A DNA stretch of 64,000 nt from Spirosoma utsteinense. GTDB taxonomy: Bacteria > Bacteroidota > Bacteroidia > Cytophagales > Spirosomataceae. This document shows, in pieces, positions 8,424 to 17,105 of this stretch; position 1 is the stretch's first letter; each line of letters begins with the position of its first letter. Position numbers and translations under genes: made by a program. Below the pieces are notes generated by a model that saw only the letters and a list, made by a program, of their open reading frames with translations, was not told where the DNA came from and ran no database searches. Location of the stretch: positions 62,001 through 126,000 of the forward strand of contig NZ_VFIA01000003.1 of assembly GCF_014282275.1 (NCBI RefSeq), in the 5' to 3' direction.

Positions 8424-9169
8424 AAGATAAAGCCAAAGATGACCTGAGGATAGAACAGATTGCGGTCGAATGTGTCATAGAGCGACCAGAACTGCCAGTT
8501 GAAGTTGGAATAGGCAGCCCGAAAGCCCAGCGACACATGCTGGTTGCCATAAAACGGCTGTTCCAGCACGAAGGAGACAGCGAATCCATTAACCTGCCAC
8601 TTATTGTCGACAACGGCCAGCGTTCCTACTTTAGATCGATAGTACATGTCCAGAATGCCTTCTCCCCGAACAGTTAGCTGTAAATCCCTATTGAGCCGGT
8701 AACCCAGCGACAGGTTGGGGAAATTCTGGAGTCCATAGGCCTGGCTGTTGAAAACATCCTTGATCAGAAGCGCCCCAAACCAACCGGTCATATCGTCGCC
8801 AACCGACAAAAACAGTCGATCGCTCAGGGGTGTGGCCCAGCGTAGACCCAGCCCCAGGTTACTTTGCACAAACTGCGTTTGCAGACGCCCGGTGAGAAAC
8901 AGCTTTTTAGAGAGTCCTTTTTGCAGGTTGAAATCAACCGCCGGAACGCTGACCCGTACTTCCTCGGTAAGCTCGGGAGGGGTTGTTGTAAAAATCAATC
9001 CTAGTGATTTACGCCATTCGCCGGGGCGGGGAGCCTGCGGGAAGTAAATTTCGGGTTGTCGTTCATCGGGTTGCTGGAACGGTTGCCGCCCTCCCTGAGC
9101 GGCAGCGAGCGACACAGATGCCGCCAGCAACGCACCGGACAGCCAGAGCCGTATAGGCTTGCTATGCAT
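8420..9169 (-). CDS. Predicted outer membrane beta-barrel protein, first gene of GDPD operon
   Basis: 249-residue protein. The start at 9169 begins a clear signal peptide (PIRLWLSGALLAASVSLAAA). A reading 48 codons longer has no such logic. The mature part has the amphipathic, aromatic-rich pattern of an outer membrane barrel (LQTQFVQSNLGLGLRWA, NLSLGYRLNRDLQLTVRGEG) and ends YPQVIFGFIL, with a terminal aromatic strand. It overlaps the GDPD lipoprotein gene by 4 bases. The order barrel, GDPD lipoprotein, barrel suggests a small envelope complex for uptake or remodelling of a phosphodiester. That link is inference from gene order only. Confidence 0.7.
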   Translation of the reverse strand: MHSKPIRLWLSGALLAASVSLAAAQGGRQPFQQPDERQPEIYFPQAPRPGEWRKSLGLIFTTTPPELTEEVRVSVPAVDFNLQKGLSKKLFLTGRLQTQFVQSNLGLGLRWATPLSDRLFLSVGDDMTGWFGALLIKDVFNSQAYGLQNFPNLSLGYRLNRDLQLTVRGEGILDMYYRSKVGTLAVVDNKWQVNGFAVSFVLEQPFYGNQHVSLGFRAAYSNFNWQFWSLYDTFDRNLFYPQVIFGFIL

Positions 9170-9321
9170 AATATACAAGATGTAGTAAAGTGAATGACGG
9201 AGTTTGAGAGGATAAACCGAGTAACCCCGGCATATGTTAGACCCACCCCCTGCTGATCGCTTTTGACGAATGATCAAAAACTCTTTTTCGTACACCACTT
9301 TCCTGATTGACAAACGTTTTG

Positions 9322-9329
9322 TACCTTTG
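9322..9329 (+). promoter_or_regulatory. Promoter -7 element (TACCTTTG) for the yceD-like/rpmF operon
   Basis: TACCTTTG fits the Bacteroidota -7 consensus TAnnTTTG. TTTC at 9299-9302, 19 bases upstream, is one mismatch from the -33 element TTTG. A purine-rich GGAGGAG at 9346-9352 sits 5 bases before the GTG start at 9358. Such a strong Shine-Dalgarno sequence is unusual for this phylum and helps fix the start. Confidence 0.7.
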
Positions 9330-9357
9330 CGGTCTTATTTTTGAGGAGGAGATATAC

Positions 9358-9915
9358 GTGAATGCACTACGCGCATACGACATTAACATTGTCGGACTGG
9401 AAAATAAACGCTATGAGTACGACTTCATGTCGGACAATACGTTTTTTGCCGCGCTGGAGCAGGAGTTGATTCGAACAGGCAACGTTCAGACGCATGTAGT
9501 GCTTGACAAATCCGAAACGATGATCCGGCTGGATTTTCATATTGTCGGTTCTGTCGAGCAGATTTGCGACCGTAGTCTCGACGAATACGATGAGCCAGTT
9601 GATACCCGGCAGATGATGCTGCTTAAGTTCGGTGATCACAATGAAGAACTGAGCGACGAGATTGAACTCATTGAGCGTAACACAGCAACGGTCAACGTAG
9701 CGCGTTATATTTTTGAGTTCATAAGCCTGTCATTACCCATGAAACGGCTTCATCCCCGTTTCCGGGATGAAGAAGAGCAGGAGGACGATATAGATGAGTC
9801 GAACGTGAAACTGATTTACACGTCCGGCCCCGTCATTGATGAAGAGAGCGAAAACAAGGATCAACCCGCTACCGACCCACGGTGGGACGCGCTGCGAAAA
9901 TTAAGTGATAATTAA
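9358..9915 (+). CDS. DUF177/YceD family protein (large-subunit rRNA accumulation)
   Basis: 185-residue acidic protein of the DUF177 (YceD) family. In other bacteria it lies upstream of rpmF and affects 23S rRNA accumulation. The N-terminus ALRAYDINIVGLENKRYEYD is typical of Bacteroidota members. The tail is highly charged (DEEEQEDDIDES) and probably disordered. The GTG at 9358 is preferred over upstream TTG codons because of the GGAGGAG ribosome-binding site and the match to the family N-terminus. rpmF begins 90 bases downstream, as expected for this pairing. Cytoplasmic; mechanism uncertain in this phylum. Confidence 0.88.
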   Translation: MNALRAYDINIVGLENKRYEYDFMSDNTFFAALEQELIRTGNVQTHVVLDKSETMIRLDFHIVGSVEQICDRSLDEYDEPVDTRQMMLLKFGDHNEELSDEIELIERNTATVNVARYIFEFISLSLPMKRLHPRFRDEEEQEDDIDESNVKLIYTSGPVIDEESENKDQPATDPRWDALRKLSDN

Positions 9916-10005
9916 ACGACGTTTTTGCGTTGATGGCCGTGTTTCAAATCGACCTCCCATCAACTCGACAAACTGGAAACTGTATAATTTTATAACGCAA
10001 AGACA

Positions 10006-10200
10006 ATGGCACACCCCAAACGACGCCACTCCAGCACCCGGCGCGACAAGCGCAGAACGCACTACAAGGCTACGGCCGTGACCCTCTCGACCGATGCGCA
10101 GACCGGCGAAGTTCATGAGCGCCACCATGCTCACGTTTTCGAGGGCAACCTGTTCTACAAGGGACAAATGATCGTTGAGAATTACGCAAAAACCGCTTAA
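10006..10200 (+). CDS. rpmF: 50S ribosomal protein L32
   Basis: 64-residue ribosomal protein bL32 of the large subunit, recognised from [20 protein letters not shown] and the basic N-terminus. The C-terminal half lacks the four Cys of the zinc-ribbon form (it reads [20 protein letters not shown]), so this is a zinc-independent version. It follows the yceD-like gene and precedes a terminator hairpin and plsX, the conserved bacterial order. Confidence 0.96.
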   Translation: MAHPKRRHSSTRRDKRRTHYKATAVTLSTDAQTGEVHERHHAHVFEGNLFYKGQMIVENYAKTA

Positions 10201-10220
10201 TTCCTGTCCGGTTACATAGA

Positions 10221-10266
10221 GTATTTCGTTGACGTCTTCCCGAAGATGAACGCGAAATACTTTTTT
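10221..10266 (+). terminator. Rho-independent terminator after rpmF
   Basis: GTATTTCG at 10221-10228 pairs with CGAAATAC at 10253-10260. An inner stem (GTCTTC with GAAGAT) lies around a 2-base loop, and six T residues follow. It falls between rpmF and plsX, so the lipid genes are probably read at least partly from their own promoter. Confidence 0.7.
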
Positions 10267-10343
10267 ATTGCCCGCTACTTCCTATTTTTACGCGTACTTT
10301 TTGCAGTCCGGTGTAGTCGGAAGGTAATGAACAAATAGAGTCA

Positions 10344-11285
10344 ATGAGAATTGCAGTGGACGCGATGGGTGGCGATTTTGCCCCCGATGCGATTGTAGAA
10401 GGCGTTTTGATGGCAGCTGCCGAAGTGCCGGAACAGGTAACTATTGTGCTGGTTGGTAAACAAGCGACGATACAGGCACTGCTCAACGCCCATGGCGCCG
10501 AATCAGTCGCTAATATTGAGCTTGTCAATGCCGATGACGTTATCGGCATGAGTGAACACCCCACGAAAGCCCTCTCCCAGAAGCCCAATTCCAGCATTGG
10601 AGTTGGGTTTAAACTTTTGAAAGAAAAAAACGTAAATGCCTTCTGTAGCGCAGGTAATACGGGTGCTATGCACGTAGGTGCCCTGTTCAGTATCAAATCT
10701 ATTGAAGGTGTATTGCGTCCCTGTATAGCGGGATTTGTACCACAGATAACGGGTGGTTATGCCGTTATGCTCGATATTGGTGCCAACGCAGACTGTAAGC
10801 CCGAGATGATGGCTCAATTTGGTGAAATTGGCTCCATCTACGCACAATATACGTTTGGGATCGAACGACCCCGCGTTGTCCTGATGAATATTGGTTCGGA
10901 AGAACAGAAAGGATCCCTGGTTGCTCAGGCTGCCCACCAGCTTTTAAAAGACAACCGGCGGATTAACTTTGTAGGAAACATAGAAGGCGGTGATTTTTTT
11001 GCGGGTAAAGCCGATGTAATCGTAACCGATGGTTTTACCGGCAACACCATGTTTAAACTGGGCGAGTCATTTTACAGGATGGCTGAACAACGGGGTATTC
11101 ATGACGATTTTTTAGACAAAACCAATTATGAGTCCGTGGGAGGCAGTCCAATCCTGGGCGTAAATGGTAATGTTATTATTGCCCATGGTATCTCATCGCC
11201 CCTGGCGATCAAAAATATGATTAGCCTGGCCGTTCGTCAGGTCGAATCGAATGCGTATACCAAAATTGCACAGGCCTTAAACTGA
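10344..11285 (+). CDS. plsX: Phosphate acyltransferase PlsX
   Basis: 313-residue PlsX, which converts acyl-ACP to acyl phosphate for phosphatidic acid synthesis by PlsY. Seen: the N-terminal [19 protein letters not shown] signature, [11 protein letters not shown] and [15 protein letters not shown] in the middle, and [23 protein letters not shown] as two adjoining family motifs. Length and start agree with the family. It acts as a peripheral membrane protein. fabH follows after 103 bases, the common plsX-fabH order that joins phospholipid and fatty acid synthesis. Confidence 0.97.
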   Translation: MRIAVDAMGGDFAPDAIVEGVLMAAAEVPEQVTIVLVGKQATIQALLNAHGAESVANIELVNADDVIGMSEHPTKALSQKPNSSIGVGFKLLKEKNVNAFCSAGNTGAMHVGALFSIKSIEGVLRPCIAGFVPQITGGYAVMLDIGANADCKPEMMAQFGEIGSIYAQYTFGIERPRVVLMNIGSEEQKGSLVAQAAHQLLKDNRRINFVGNIEGGDFFAGKADVIVTDGFTGNTMFKLGESFYRMAEQRGIHDDFLDKTNYESVGGSPILGVNGNVIIAHGISSPLAIKNMISLAVRQVESNAYTKIAQALN

Positions 11286-11388
11286 CAGATATCGGCGATA
11301 AGTGAACGAGCAGCCCTTCTTGGTGCTGATCGCTGTAAACCGACTACTGTTTACTGAGTACACCACCGTTTCGCCGATCTGACCACCT

Positions 11389-12372
11389 ATGAGTAAAGCT
11401 GCCATAACAGGAATCCACGGTTACGTTCCCGACTATGTACTGACCAATGCTGAACTGGAGCGGATGGTTGATACCAATGATGAATGGATTACGACCCGTA
11501 CCGGGATCAAGGAGCGCCACATCCTGAAGGGTGAAGGTATGGGTTCCTCCCACATGGGGGCCAAAGCCGTGGCCGGATTATTAGAAAAAACGAATACAAA
11601 GCCGGAAGAAGTAGATCTGCTTATCTGTGCCACTACCACACCCGATTATATCTTTCCGTGTACTGCCAACCTCATCAGCGATATGGTTGGTATCCGTAAT
11701 GTTGGCGGGTTTGACATTCAGGCAGCCTGCTCCGGATTTTTATATGCGCTCACGGTAGGCACCCAGTTTATCGAAAGTGGCAAGTACCGGAAGGTAGTTG
11801 TTGTCGGGGCCGATAAGATGTCAGCCATTACCGACTATACCGATCGGACAACCTGCGTTTTGTTCGGCGATGGCGCAGGAGCCGTGCTGCTGGAACCGAA
11901 CGACGATGGCTATGGCGTTCTTGATTCCATCATTCGTTCCGATGGGTCAGGGCAGCAGCATCTTTTTCAGAAAGCAGGTGGTAGCCGATACCCGCCAAGC
12001 CATGAAACAGTAGAAAAACGCTGGCACTATGTCTATCAGGATGGTCCATCGGTGTTCAAATTCGCGGTAAAGAACATGGCTGATGTTTCGGCTGAGATCA
12101 TGGAACGCAATCACCTTGCCGGTGATGATGTTGCATGGCTGGTTCCTCACCAGGCTAATAAACGCATTATCGACGCCACAGCGAATCGAATGGGCATAAA
12201 CACCAATAAGGTGATGATGAACATTCATAAGTACGGCAATACGACAGCCGCAACTATACCACTTTGCTTATTCGACTACGAATCGCAGTTGAATAAAGGA
12301 GATAACCTGGTACTGGCTGCTTTTGGTGGTGGTTTTACCTGGGGAGCCGCTTACGTAAAGTGGGCCTATTAA
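11389..12372 (+). CDS. fabH: 3-oxoacyl-ACP synthase III (FabH)
   Basis: 327-residue condensing enzyme that starts type II fatty acid synthesis by joining an acyl-CoA primer with malonyl-ACP. The catalytic triad is visible: Cys114 in [10 protein letters not shown], His near 254 in VPHQANKRI, and Asn near 284 in [11 protein letters not shown]. The C-terminus [13 protein letters not shown] is typical. The stop codon lies inside a TAnnTTTG-like element that may serve efp downstream. Between plsX and efp in a housekeeping lipid/translation cluster. Confidence 0.97.
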   Translation: MSKAAITGIHGYVPDYVLTNAELERMVDTNDEWITTRTGIKERHILKGEGMGSSHMGAKAVAGLLEKTNTKPEEVDLLICATTTPDYIFPCTANLISDMVGIRNVGGFDIQAACSGFLYALTVGTQFIESGKYRKVVVVGADKMSAITDYTDRTTCVLFGDGAGAVLLEPNDDGYGVLDSIIRSDGSGQQHLFQKAGGSRYPPSHETVEKRWHYVYQDGPSVFKFAVKNMADVSAEIMERNHLAGDDVAWLVPHQANKRIIDATANRMGINTNKVMMNIHKYGNTTAATIPLCLFDYESQLNKGDNLVLAAFGGGFTWGAAYVKWAY

Positions 12373-12377
12373 CTTTG
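12370..12377 (+). promoter_or_regulatory. Candidate -7 element (TAACTTTG) for efp
   Basis: TAACTTTG fits TAnnTTTG and overlaps the fabH stop codon, about 107 bases before the efp start. No convincing -33 element is seen 19-21 bases upstream. In the leader, TGTAGGC (12406-12412) can pair with GCCTACA (12426-12432), with an inner AGG-ACAA-CCT stem, forming a small hairpin of unknown role. Confidence 0.4.
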
Positions 12378-12483
12378 TATAGGCAACAGGATGTATAACT
12401 TATGGTGTAGGCTGTAGGACAACCTGCCTACATCGTTCAACTTACAGACTGGCGCTTACCGCATACATTCTATATTTTTCAAC

Positions 12484-13047
12484 ATGGCAACGACCGCAGA
12501 CATCCGTAACGGATTAGTCATCAACTTCAACAACGATCTATTTCAGGTCACTGAGTTCCAACACGTGAAACCGGGCAAAGGCGCGGCTTTCGTTCGTACG
12601 AAGATGAAAAGCCTGACATCGGGCAAAGTGCTGGATAATACATTCAACTCAGGTGTAGCTATCTTCCCGGTACGGGTTGAGCGCCGGAAATTCCAGTACC
12701 TCTACAAGGACGAAACAGGGTTTAACTTCATGGATCAGGAATCATTCGATCAGATAAACCTCAGCGAAAAACTCGTGGATGGTGCCGACCTGATGAAGGA
12801 AGGCCAGGAGGTTGAGATTCTAATCAACGCTGAAAGTGATTCGCCCCTCTCCTGCGAGCTGCCGCCTTTCGTTGAGCTGGAAGTTACCTATGCTGAACCA
12901 GGCATTAAAGGCGACACTGCCAACAGCCCTAAAAAACGAGTTGAAGTAGAATCCGGTGCCAAAATTATGGTGCCTCTCTTTATTGAGTCAGGTCAGAAAA
13001 TTCGGGTCGATACCCGCACACGGGATTACGTTGAACGGGTGAAATAA
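12484..13047 (+). CDS. efp: Elongation factor P
   Basis: 187-residue EF-P, which relieves ribosome stalling at consecutive prolines. Three beta-barrel domains of the usual length are present. The loop that enters the peptidyl-transferase centre reads KPGKGAAFVRTK with Lys32 at the tip, the position modified in many bacteria. No EpmA/EpmC or EarP modification gene lies nearby. The C-terminal domain ends RVDTRTRDYVERVK, typical of the family. It sits between fabH and accB, an arrangement common in Bacteroidota. An imperfect palindrome fills the gap to accB. Confidence 0.97.
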   Translation: MATTADIRNGLVINFNNDLFQVTEFQHVKPGKGAAFVRTKMKSLTSGKVLDNTFNSGVAIFPVRVERRKFQYLYKDETGFNFMDQESFDQINLSEKLVDGADLMKEGQEVEILINAESDSPLSCELPPFVELEVTYAEPGIKGDTANSPKKRVEVESGAKIMVPLFIESGQKIRVDTRTRDYVERVK

Positions 13048-13050
13048 CGA

Positions 13051-13147
13051 GAGTCGTAGTCAATAAGTCGTAGTAGTCGTAGCCGTCTTCTGTGGCTGGT
13101 GCAACACTACCTTACGACTCGTACGACTGTTACGGCTTACAACTACT
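13051..13147. repeat. Imperfect inverted repeat built of AGTCGTA words, efp-accB gap
   Basis: The 106-base gap between efp and accB is almost entirely repeat. The word GTCGTA occurs three times on the left (13053-13086), and its complements (TTACGACT, GTACGACT, TTACGGCT) occur on the right (13112-13140). Folded together they give an interrupted hairpin that ends about 7 bases before the accB ATG. The word AAGTCGTA recurs in the perfect palindrome after accB. Confidence 0.7.
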
Positions 13148-13153
13148 CTTATT

Positions 13154-13624
13154 ATGGACACAAAAGACATACAACAACTCATTGACTTCATATCTCAGTC
13201 GGGACTGGATGAAGTAAACATTGAAACGAGCGAACTGAAGATCAGCGTTAAGCGATACGGTTCGGGTACGCCTACACTAGCTCCGGCCCCGCAGGCTGCT
13301 CTTGCCGCGCCAGCTCCCGTACACGTGCCGGCTCCGCAACCAGCCGCTGCACCAGTAGCCCCGCCCAGCGCCGATACGTCGAATTATATCACCATCAAGT
13401 CGCCGATGATTGGTACCTTCTACCGATCGGCCAGCCCCGATTCGCCCCTGTTCGCGGAAGTAGGTGACAGTATCAGCGAAGGTAAAGTGGTCTGCATTAT
13501 CGAGGCAATGAAGTTGTTCAACGAAATTGAATCGGAAGTTTCCGGTCGTATCGTAAAAATACTCGTCGAAAATGCAACGCCGGTAGAATACGACCAGCCG
13601 CTATTTTTGGTAGAACCCATTTAA
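13154..13624 (+). CDS. accB: Biotin carboxyl carrier protein of acetyl-CoA carboxylase
   Basis: 156-residue BCCP, the biotinylated carrier of acetyl-CoA carboxylase. The N-terminal helix binds the AccC partner, followed by a Pro/Ala-rich linker (residues 45-75). The biotinyl domain contains CIIEAMKLFNEIE, in which Lys120 is the biotinylation site. The C-terminus DQPLFLVEP closes the barrel. It lies directly before accC, from which it is separated by a perfect 37-base-arm palindrome. accA and accD are not in this window. Confidence 0.97.
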   Translation: MDTKDIQQLIDFISQSGLDEVNIETSELKISVKRYGSGTPTLAPAPQAALAAPAPVHVPAPQPAAAPVAPPSADTSNYITIKSPMIGTFYRSASPDSPLFAEVGDSISEGKVVCIIEAMKLFNEIESEVSGRIVKILVENATPVEYDQPLFLVEPI

Positions 13625-13634
13625 GAAGAGCCAT

Positions 13635-13721
13635 AAGTCGTAAGTCGGTAAGTTGACCAATGGCCGACGCGGGAGTGCTGCTTTCGCGTCGGCCATTGGT
13701 CAACTTACCGACTTACGACTT
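13635..13721. repeat. Perfect inverted repeat with 37-base arms, accB-accC gap
   Basis: Arm 13635-13671 (begins AAGTCGTAAGTCGG, ends GGCCGACGCG) is exactly complementary to 13685-13721, with a 13-base loop. No T-run follows, so it is not a standard terminator. It ends 21 bases before the accC ATG at 13743, where it could set the accB/accC expression ratio or block entry of read-through ribosomes. It shares the AAGTCGTA word with the palindrome before accB. Confidence 0.95.
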
Positions 13722-13742
13722 GCTGACTATTACGACAATATT

Positions 13743-15086
13743 ATGTTCAAAAAGATATTAATTGCTAACCGGGGGGAAATTGCCTTGCGGATTATCCGGA
13801 CGTGCCGCGAGATGGGCATTCGGACGGTAGCCGTTTATTCGACCGCCGACCGCGATAGCCTGCACGTTCGTTTCGCCGACGAAGCTGTTTGCATTGGCCC
13901 GCCCCCAAGCCGACAATCCTACCTGAGCATTCCCAGCATTATATCGGCGGCCGAAGTAACTGGAGCCGATGCCATTCACCCTGGTTACGGCTTTTTATCG
14001 GAAAACGCCGAGTTCTCACAAATCTGCGCCGATTACGGCATCAAGTTTATTGGAGCCACAGCCGAACAGATCAACGGTATGGGCGACAAAGCAACGGCCA
14101 AAGCAACCATGAGGGCTGCTGGTGTACCTGTCATTCCCGGCTCCGAGGGACTACTGGAATCTGTTGAGCAAGGTAAGCGATTATCGGCCGAGATGGGTTA
14201 TCCTGTTATCGTGAAAGCAACCGCTGGTGGTGGTGGCCGCGGTATGCGTATCGTTCGGGCCGAAGACGAGTTTGAAAAAGCCTGGAACGACGCCCGCACC
14301 GAAGCCGGAGCGGCCTTTGGCAATGATGGCCTGTACCTGGAAAAATTTGTGGAAGAGCCTCGCCACATCGAAATCCAGATTGTGGGCGACCAGTTTGGTA
14401 AAGTCTGCCACTTGTCGGAACGCGACTGCTCCATTCAGCGCCGACATCAGAAACTGATCGAAGAAACCCCATCGCCGATCGTATCCCCCGAACTCCGGGA
14501 AGAAATGGGCGAAGCAGCTATCAAAGGGGCTCAGGCTATTGGCTACGAAGGCGCGGGCACGGTAGAGTTTCTGGTGGATAAACACGGGAAGTTTTATTTC
14601 ATGGAAATGAACACCCGGATTCAAGTCGAGCACCCGATCACGGAGGAGGTAACAGACTTCGACCTCATCAAAGAGCAAATTAAAGTAGCGGCCGGCGCTG
14701 AGATATCGGGGCGAAATTACACCCCAAAGCTCTTCGCCATGGAGTGCCGAATCAATGCCGAAGACCCATCCAATGGCTTTCGTCCATCGCCTGGCAAGAT
14801 CACCGTACTTCATCTGCCCGGTGGTCATGGGGTCCGGATAGACAGCCATGTGTATGCTGGCTACACCATCCCGCCTAACTATGATTCCATGATCGCCAAG
14901 CTGATCGTATCGGGCCAGTCTCGTGAAGAAGTTATTACACGCATGAAGCGGGCGTTGCAGGAATTTGTAATCGAAGGCATTAAAACCACGATTCCGTTTC
15001 ATATCCGGCTTATGGACGATCCAAAATTTAAGTCTGGTCAGTTCACGACGGCCTTTCTGGATACGTTCGATTTCTCTAATCTGTAG
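13743..15086 (+). CDS. accC: Acetyl-CoA carboxylase biotin carboxylase subunit
   Basis: 447-residue biotin carboxylase that carboxylates the biotin on AccB using ATP and bicarbonate. The N-terminus [20 protein letters not shown] is diagnostic. The ATP-grasp loop [13 protein letters not shown] lies near residue 160, and [16 protein letters not shown] near 285 carries catalytic and metal-binding residues. The ATG at 13743 fits the family start exactly; a reading 30 codons longer would translate the palindrome and is rejected. It is the last gene of the acc pair and is followed by another long palindrome that may mark the end of the operon. Confidence 0.98.
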   Translation: MFKKILIANRGEIALRIIRTCREMGIRTVAVYSTADRDSLHVRFADEAVCIGPPPSRQSYLSIPSIISAAEVTGADAIHPGYGFLSENAEFSQICADYGIKFIGATAEQINGMGDKATAKATMRAAGVPVIPGSEGLLESVEQGKRLSAEMGYPVIVKATAGGGGRGMRIVRAEDEFEKAWNDARTEAGAAFGNDGLYLEKFVEEPRHIEIQIVGDQFGKVCHLSERDCSIQRRHQKLIEETPSPIVSPELREEMGEAAIKGAQAIGYEGAGTVEFLVDKHGKFYFMEMNTRIQVEHPITEEVTDFDLIKEQIKVAAGAEISGRNYTPKLFAMECRINAEDPSNGFRPSPGKITVLHLPGGHGVRIDSHVYAGYTIPPNYDSMIAKLIVSGQSREEVITRMKRALQEFVIEGIKTTIPFHIRLMDDPKFKSGQFTTAFLDTFDFSNL

Positions 15087-15114
15087 AAAAACGCAGGTTT
15101 CGCTCTAAATAATA

Positions 15115-15194
15115 AGTAGCCACTACCAGGGTCTACGACCACTGGCAGGACATCGAAGCCCTGCCAGTGGTCGTAGACCCTGGTAGTGGCTACT
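15115..15194. repeat. Perfect inverted repeat with 35-base arms, downstream of accC
   Basis: Arm 15115-15149 (begins AGTAGCCACTACCAGGG) is exactly complementary to 15160-15194, with a 10-base loop. The right arm is followed by TGTTTTTGTTTT, a T-rich tail, so this one could act as a strong terminator for the accB-accC unit. The 275-base gap between accC and the symporter gene holds only this and the tandem copies after it. Confidence 0.95.
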
Positions 15195-15272
15195 GTTTTT
15201 GTTTTACATTATAGACCTTGGTAGTAGCTACTGCTTTTGTTACACATTAATAAACCCTGGTAGTGGCTACTG
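15176..15272 (+). repeat. Three tandem copies of the palindrome's outer arm
   Basis: The 20-base word GACCCTGGTAGTGGCTACTG at 15176-15195 recurs with two changes at 15214-15233 and with one change at 15253-15272. The period is 38-39 bases and the spacers (TTTTTGTTTTACATTA, CTTTTGTTACACATTA) are also similar. It looks like a decayed tandem duplication that started from the right arm of the palindrome. Confidence 0.9.
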
Positions 15273-15361
15273 TTCTCAGCACCATGTACCTCACGGCATT
15301 GTGGTAAAACCGGTCACCATCTTGCTTTGTAGATGAATACACCCAAACCCACCTGCTCCGT

Positions 15362-16999
15362 ATGAACCACCTTGCTACTGCTGATTATGTTGTATTCGGA
15401 ATTTACCTGGTTGTTGTAGTTGGGTATGGCTACTGGGTTTATCAACGAAAACGGGCGGTAGAAACAAATACCAATGAGTTTTTCCTGGCCGAAGGGTCGC
15501 TGACGTGGTGGGCCATTGGAGCCTCGCTGATCGCTTCAAATATTTCGGCAGAGCATTTTATTGGGATGGCTGGCTCAGGCTTTGCGATGGGACTGGCTAT
15601 CTCGTCTTATGAGTGGATCGCTGCGGCAACGCTGGTGCTGGTAGCCGTTTTTTTCATTCCTATTTACCTTCGCAACCGTATCTATACCATGCCTCAGTTC
15701 CTGGCACAGCGGTACAGCGATACAGTGAGCACGATTCTGGCCGTTTTCTGGCTGGTAGTGTATGTGCTGGTAAACCTGACATCGATCCTGTATCTGGGCG
15801 CTATAGCTATCGAATCGCTGGCAGGTATTTCATTTACGGTATGCACCATTGGGTTAGCAGTCTTTGCCATTTTCATTACACTCGGTGGTATGAAAGTCAT
15901 TGGCTATACCGATGTCATTCAGGTGGTGGTCCTCATCTTTGGTGGTTTGGTTGTAACGTATCTGGCGCTGCAACTGGTAGCTGAGCAATCTGGAACGGCG
16001 GGCGTCTGGAATGGTTTGCTAACGCTTCGTGAACAGGCCGACGACCATTTTCACCTCTATTTCAGCAAAGGTCACCCGCACTACGACGCCCTGCCGGGTA
16101 TGTCGCTGGTACTGGGCGGCATGTGGCTCAATAACCTGTATTACTGGGGCTGCAACCAGTACATCGTCCAACGGACCTTGGGTGCCGATCTGAAGACCGC
16201 CCGAAGTGGTATCCTGTTTGCTGCCTTTCTGAAACTGATGATCCCGCTTATTGTGGTTATTCCCGGCATTGCTGCCTACGTACTCTACCAGAGTGGCCCA
16301 TTCCGGGCCGCCATGACCGATGCCTCGGGCGTGGTCAAGCCGGACCAGGCTTACCCAGTGCTGATGAACTTATTACCCGTTGGTATGAAAGGACTGGCTT
16401 TTGCCGCACTCACAGCCGCCGTCGTGGCATCGCTGGCGGGTAAGTGTAACTCCATTTCGACCATCTTCACCCTCGACATCTACAAAAAATACATTAACAA
16501 AACGGCTTCTGAGCAGAAGCTGGTCAATGTAGGACGGTGGACAGTGCTTGTCTCGTTTGTAATTGCGGTGGCCATTGCCCCGATGCTGCGGTCACTCGAC
16601 CAGGTCTACCAGTATATTCAGGAATACACCAACTTCATTACACCCGGTGTATTTGCCATTTTTTTGCTGGGTTTTTTCTGGAAACGAGCAACGAACCGGG
16701 CGGCTATGACAGTCGCCATTCTAACCATTCCGCTATCGATCCTGCTGAAGTTCTGGCCTGAAGTAACAGCATTGGTGACTATCGAATCAGACCCGATTCC
16801 TTTTCTGCACCGAACGACCTGGGTCTTCTGTATCGATGTAGCGCTGATGATCGTTGTGTCTTTGACCGACCCGACCCAGGCAGCCGCCGACAAAGGGGTG
16901 ATCGTTGAGCGACAGATGTTCCGGGTATCCCGCTCTTTCGTGGCTGGATCAGTACTCATTTTTGGTTTGCTGGCGGTACTCTACTCCGTATTCTGGTAA
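15362..16999 (+). CDS. Sodium/sugar-type symporter (SSS family, SGLT-like)
   Basis: 545-residue integral membrane protein with about 14 hydrophobic segments, of the solute:sodium symporter family, vSGLT/SGLT branch. It contains NEFFLAEGSLTWWAIGASLIASNISAEHFIG, seen as adjoining motifs near residues 40-70, where the discontinuous first helix that binds Na+ and substrate lies. GGMWLNNLYYWGCNQYIVQR near 255 and AALTAAVVASLAGKCNSIST near 355 are also typical. Sugars or inositol are likely substrates. The neighbouring myo-inositol oxygenase makes myo-inositol an attractive candidate, but that is inference. The gene starts about 90 bases after the tandem repeats and ends 106 bases before the oxygenase. 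Confidence 0.92.
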   Translation: MNHLATADYVVFGIYLVVVVGYGYWVYQRKRAVETNTNEFFLAEGSLTWWAIGASLIASNISAEHFIGMAGSGFAMGLAISSYEWIAAATLVLVAVFFIPIYLRNRIYTMPQFLAQRYSDTVSTILAVFWLVVYVLVNLTSILYLGAIAIESLAGISFTVCTIGLAVFAIFITLGGMKVIGYTDVIQVVVLIFGGLVVTYLALQLVAEQSGTAGVWNGLLTLREQADDHFHLYFSKGHPHYDALPGMSLVLGGMWLNNLYYWGCNQYIVQRTLGADLKTARSGILFAAFLKLMIPLIVVIPGIAAYVLYQSGPFRAAMTDASGVVKPDQAYPVLMNLLPVGMKGLAFAALTAAVVASLAGKCNSISTIFTLDIYKKYINKTASEQKLVNVGRWTVLVSFVIAVAIAPMLRSLDQVYQYIQEYTNFITPGVFAIFLLGFFWKRATNRAAMTVAILTIPLSILLKFWPEVTALVTIESDPIPFLHRTTWVFCIDVALMIVVSLTDPTQAAADKGVIVERQMFRVSRSFVAGSVLIFGLLAVLYSVFW

Positions 17000-17105
17000 A
17001 CGGGCTGGATAATGATAGCCAGCATGACTCCATGACAAATGAAATTTTAATTCATTGACCGTTAATTTTTTAGCTAGGTTTACCATAGAAAACGTACGAC
17101 ACGAT

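Noticed and set aside
15176..15272. Regularly spaced 20-base repeats resembling a tiny CRISPR array
   Set aside because: Only three copies, the spacers are similar to each other, the repeats are half of an adjacent palindrome, and no cas gene is near. It is a tandem duplication.
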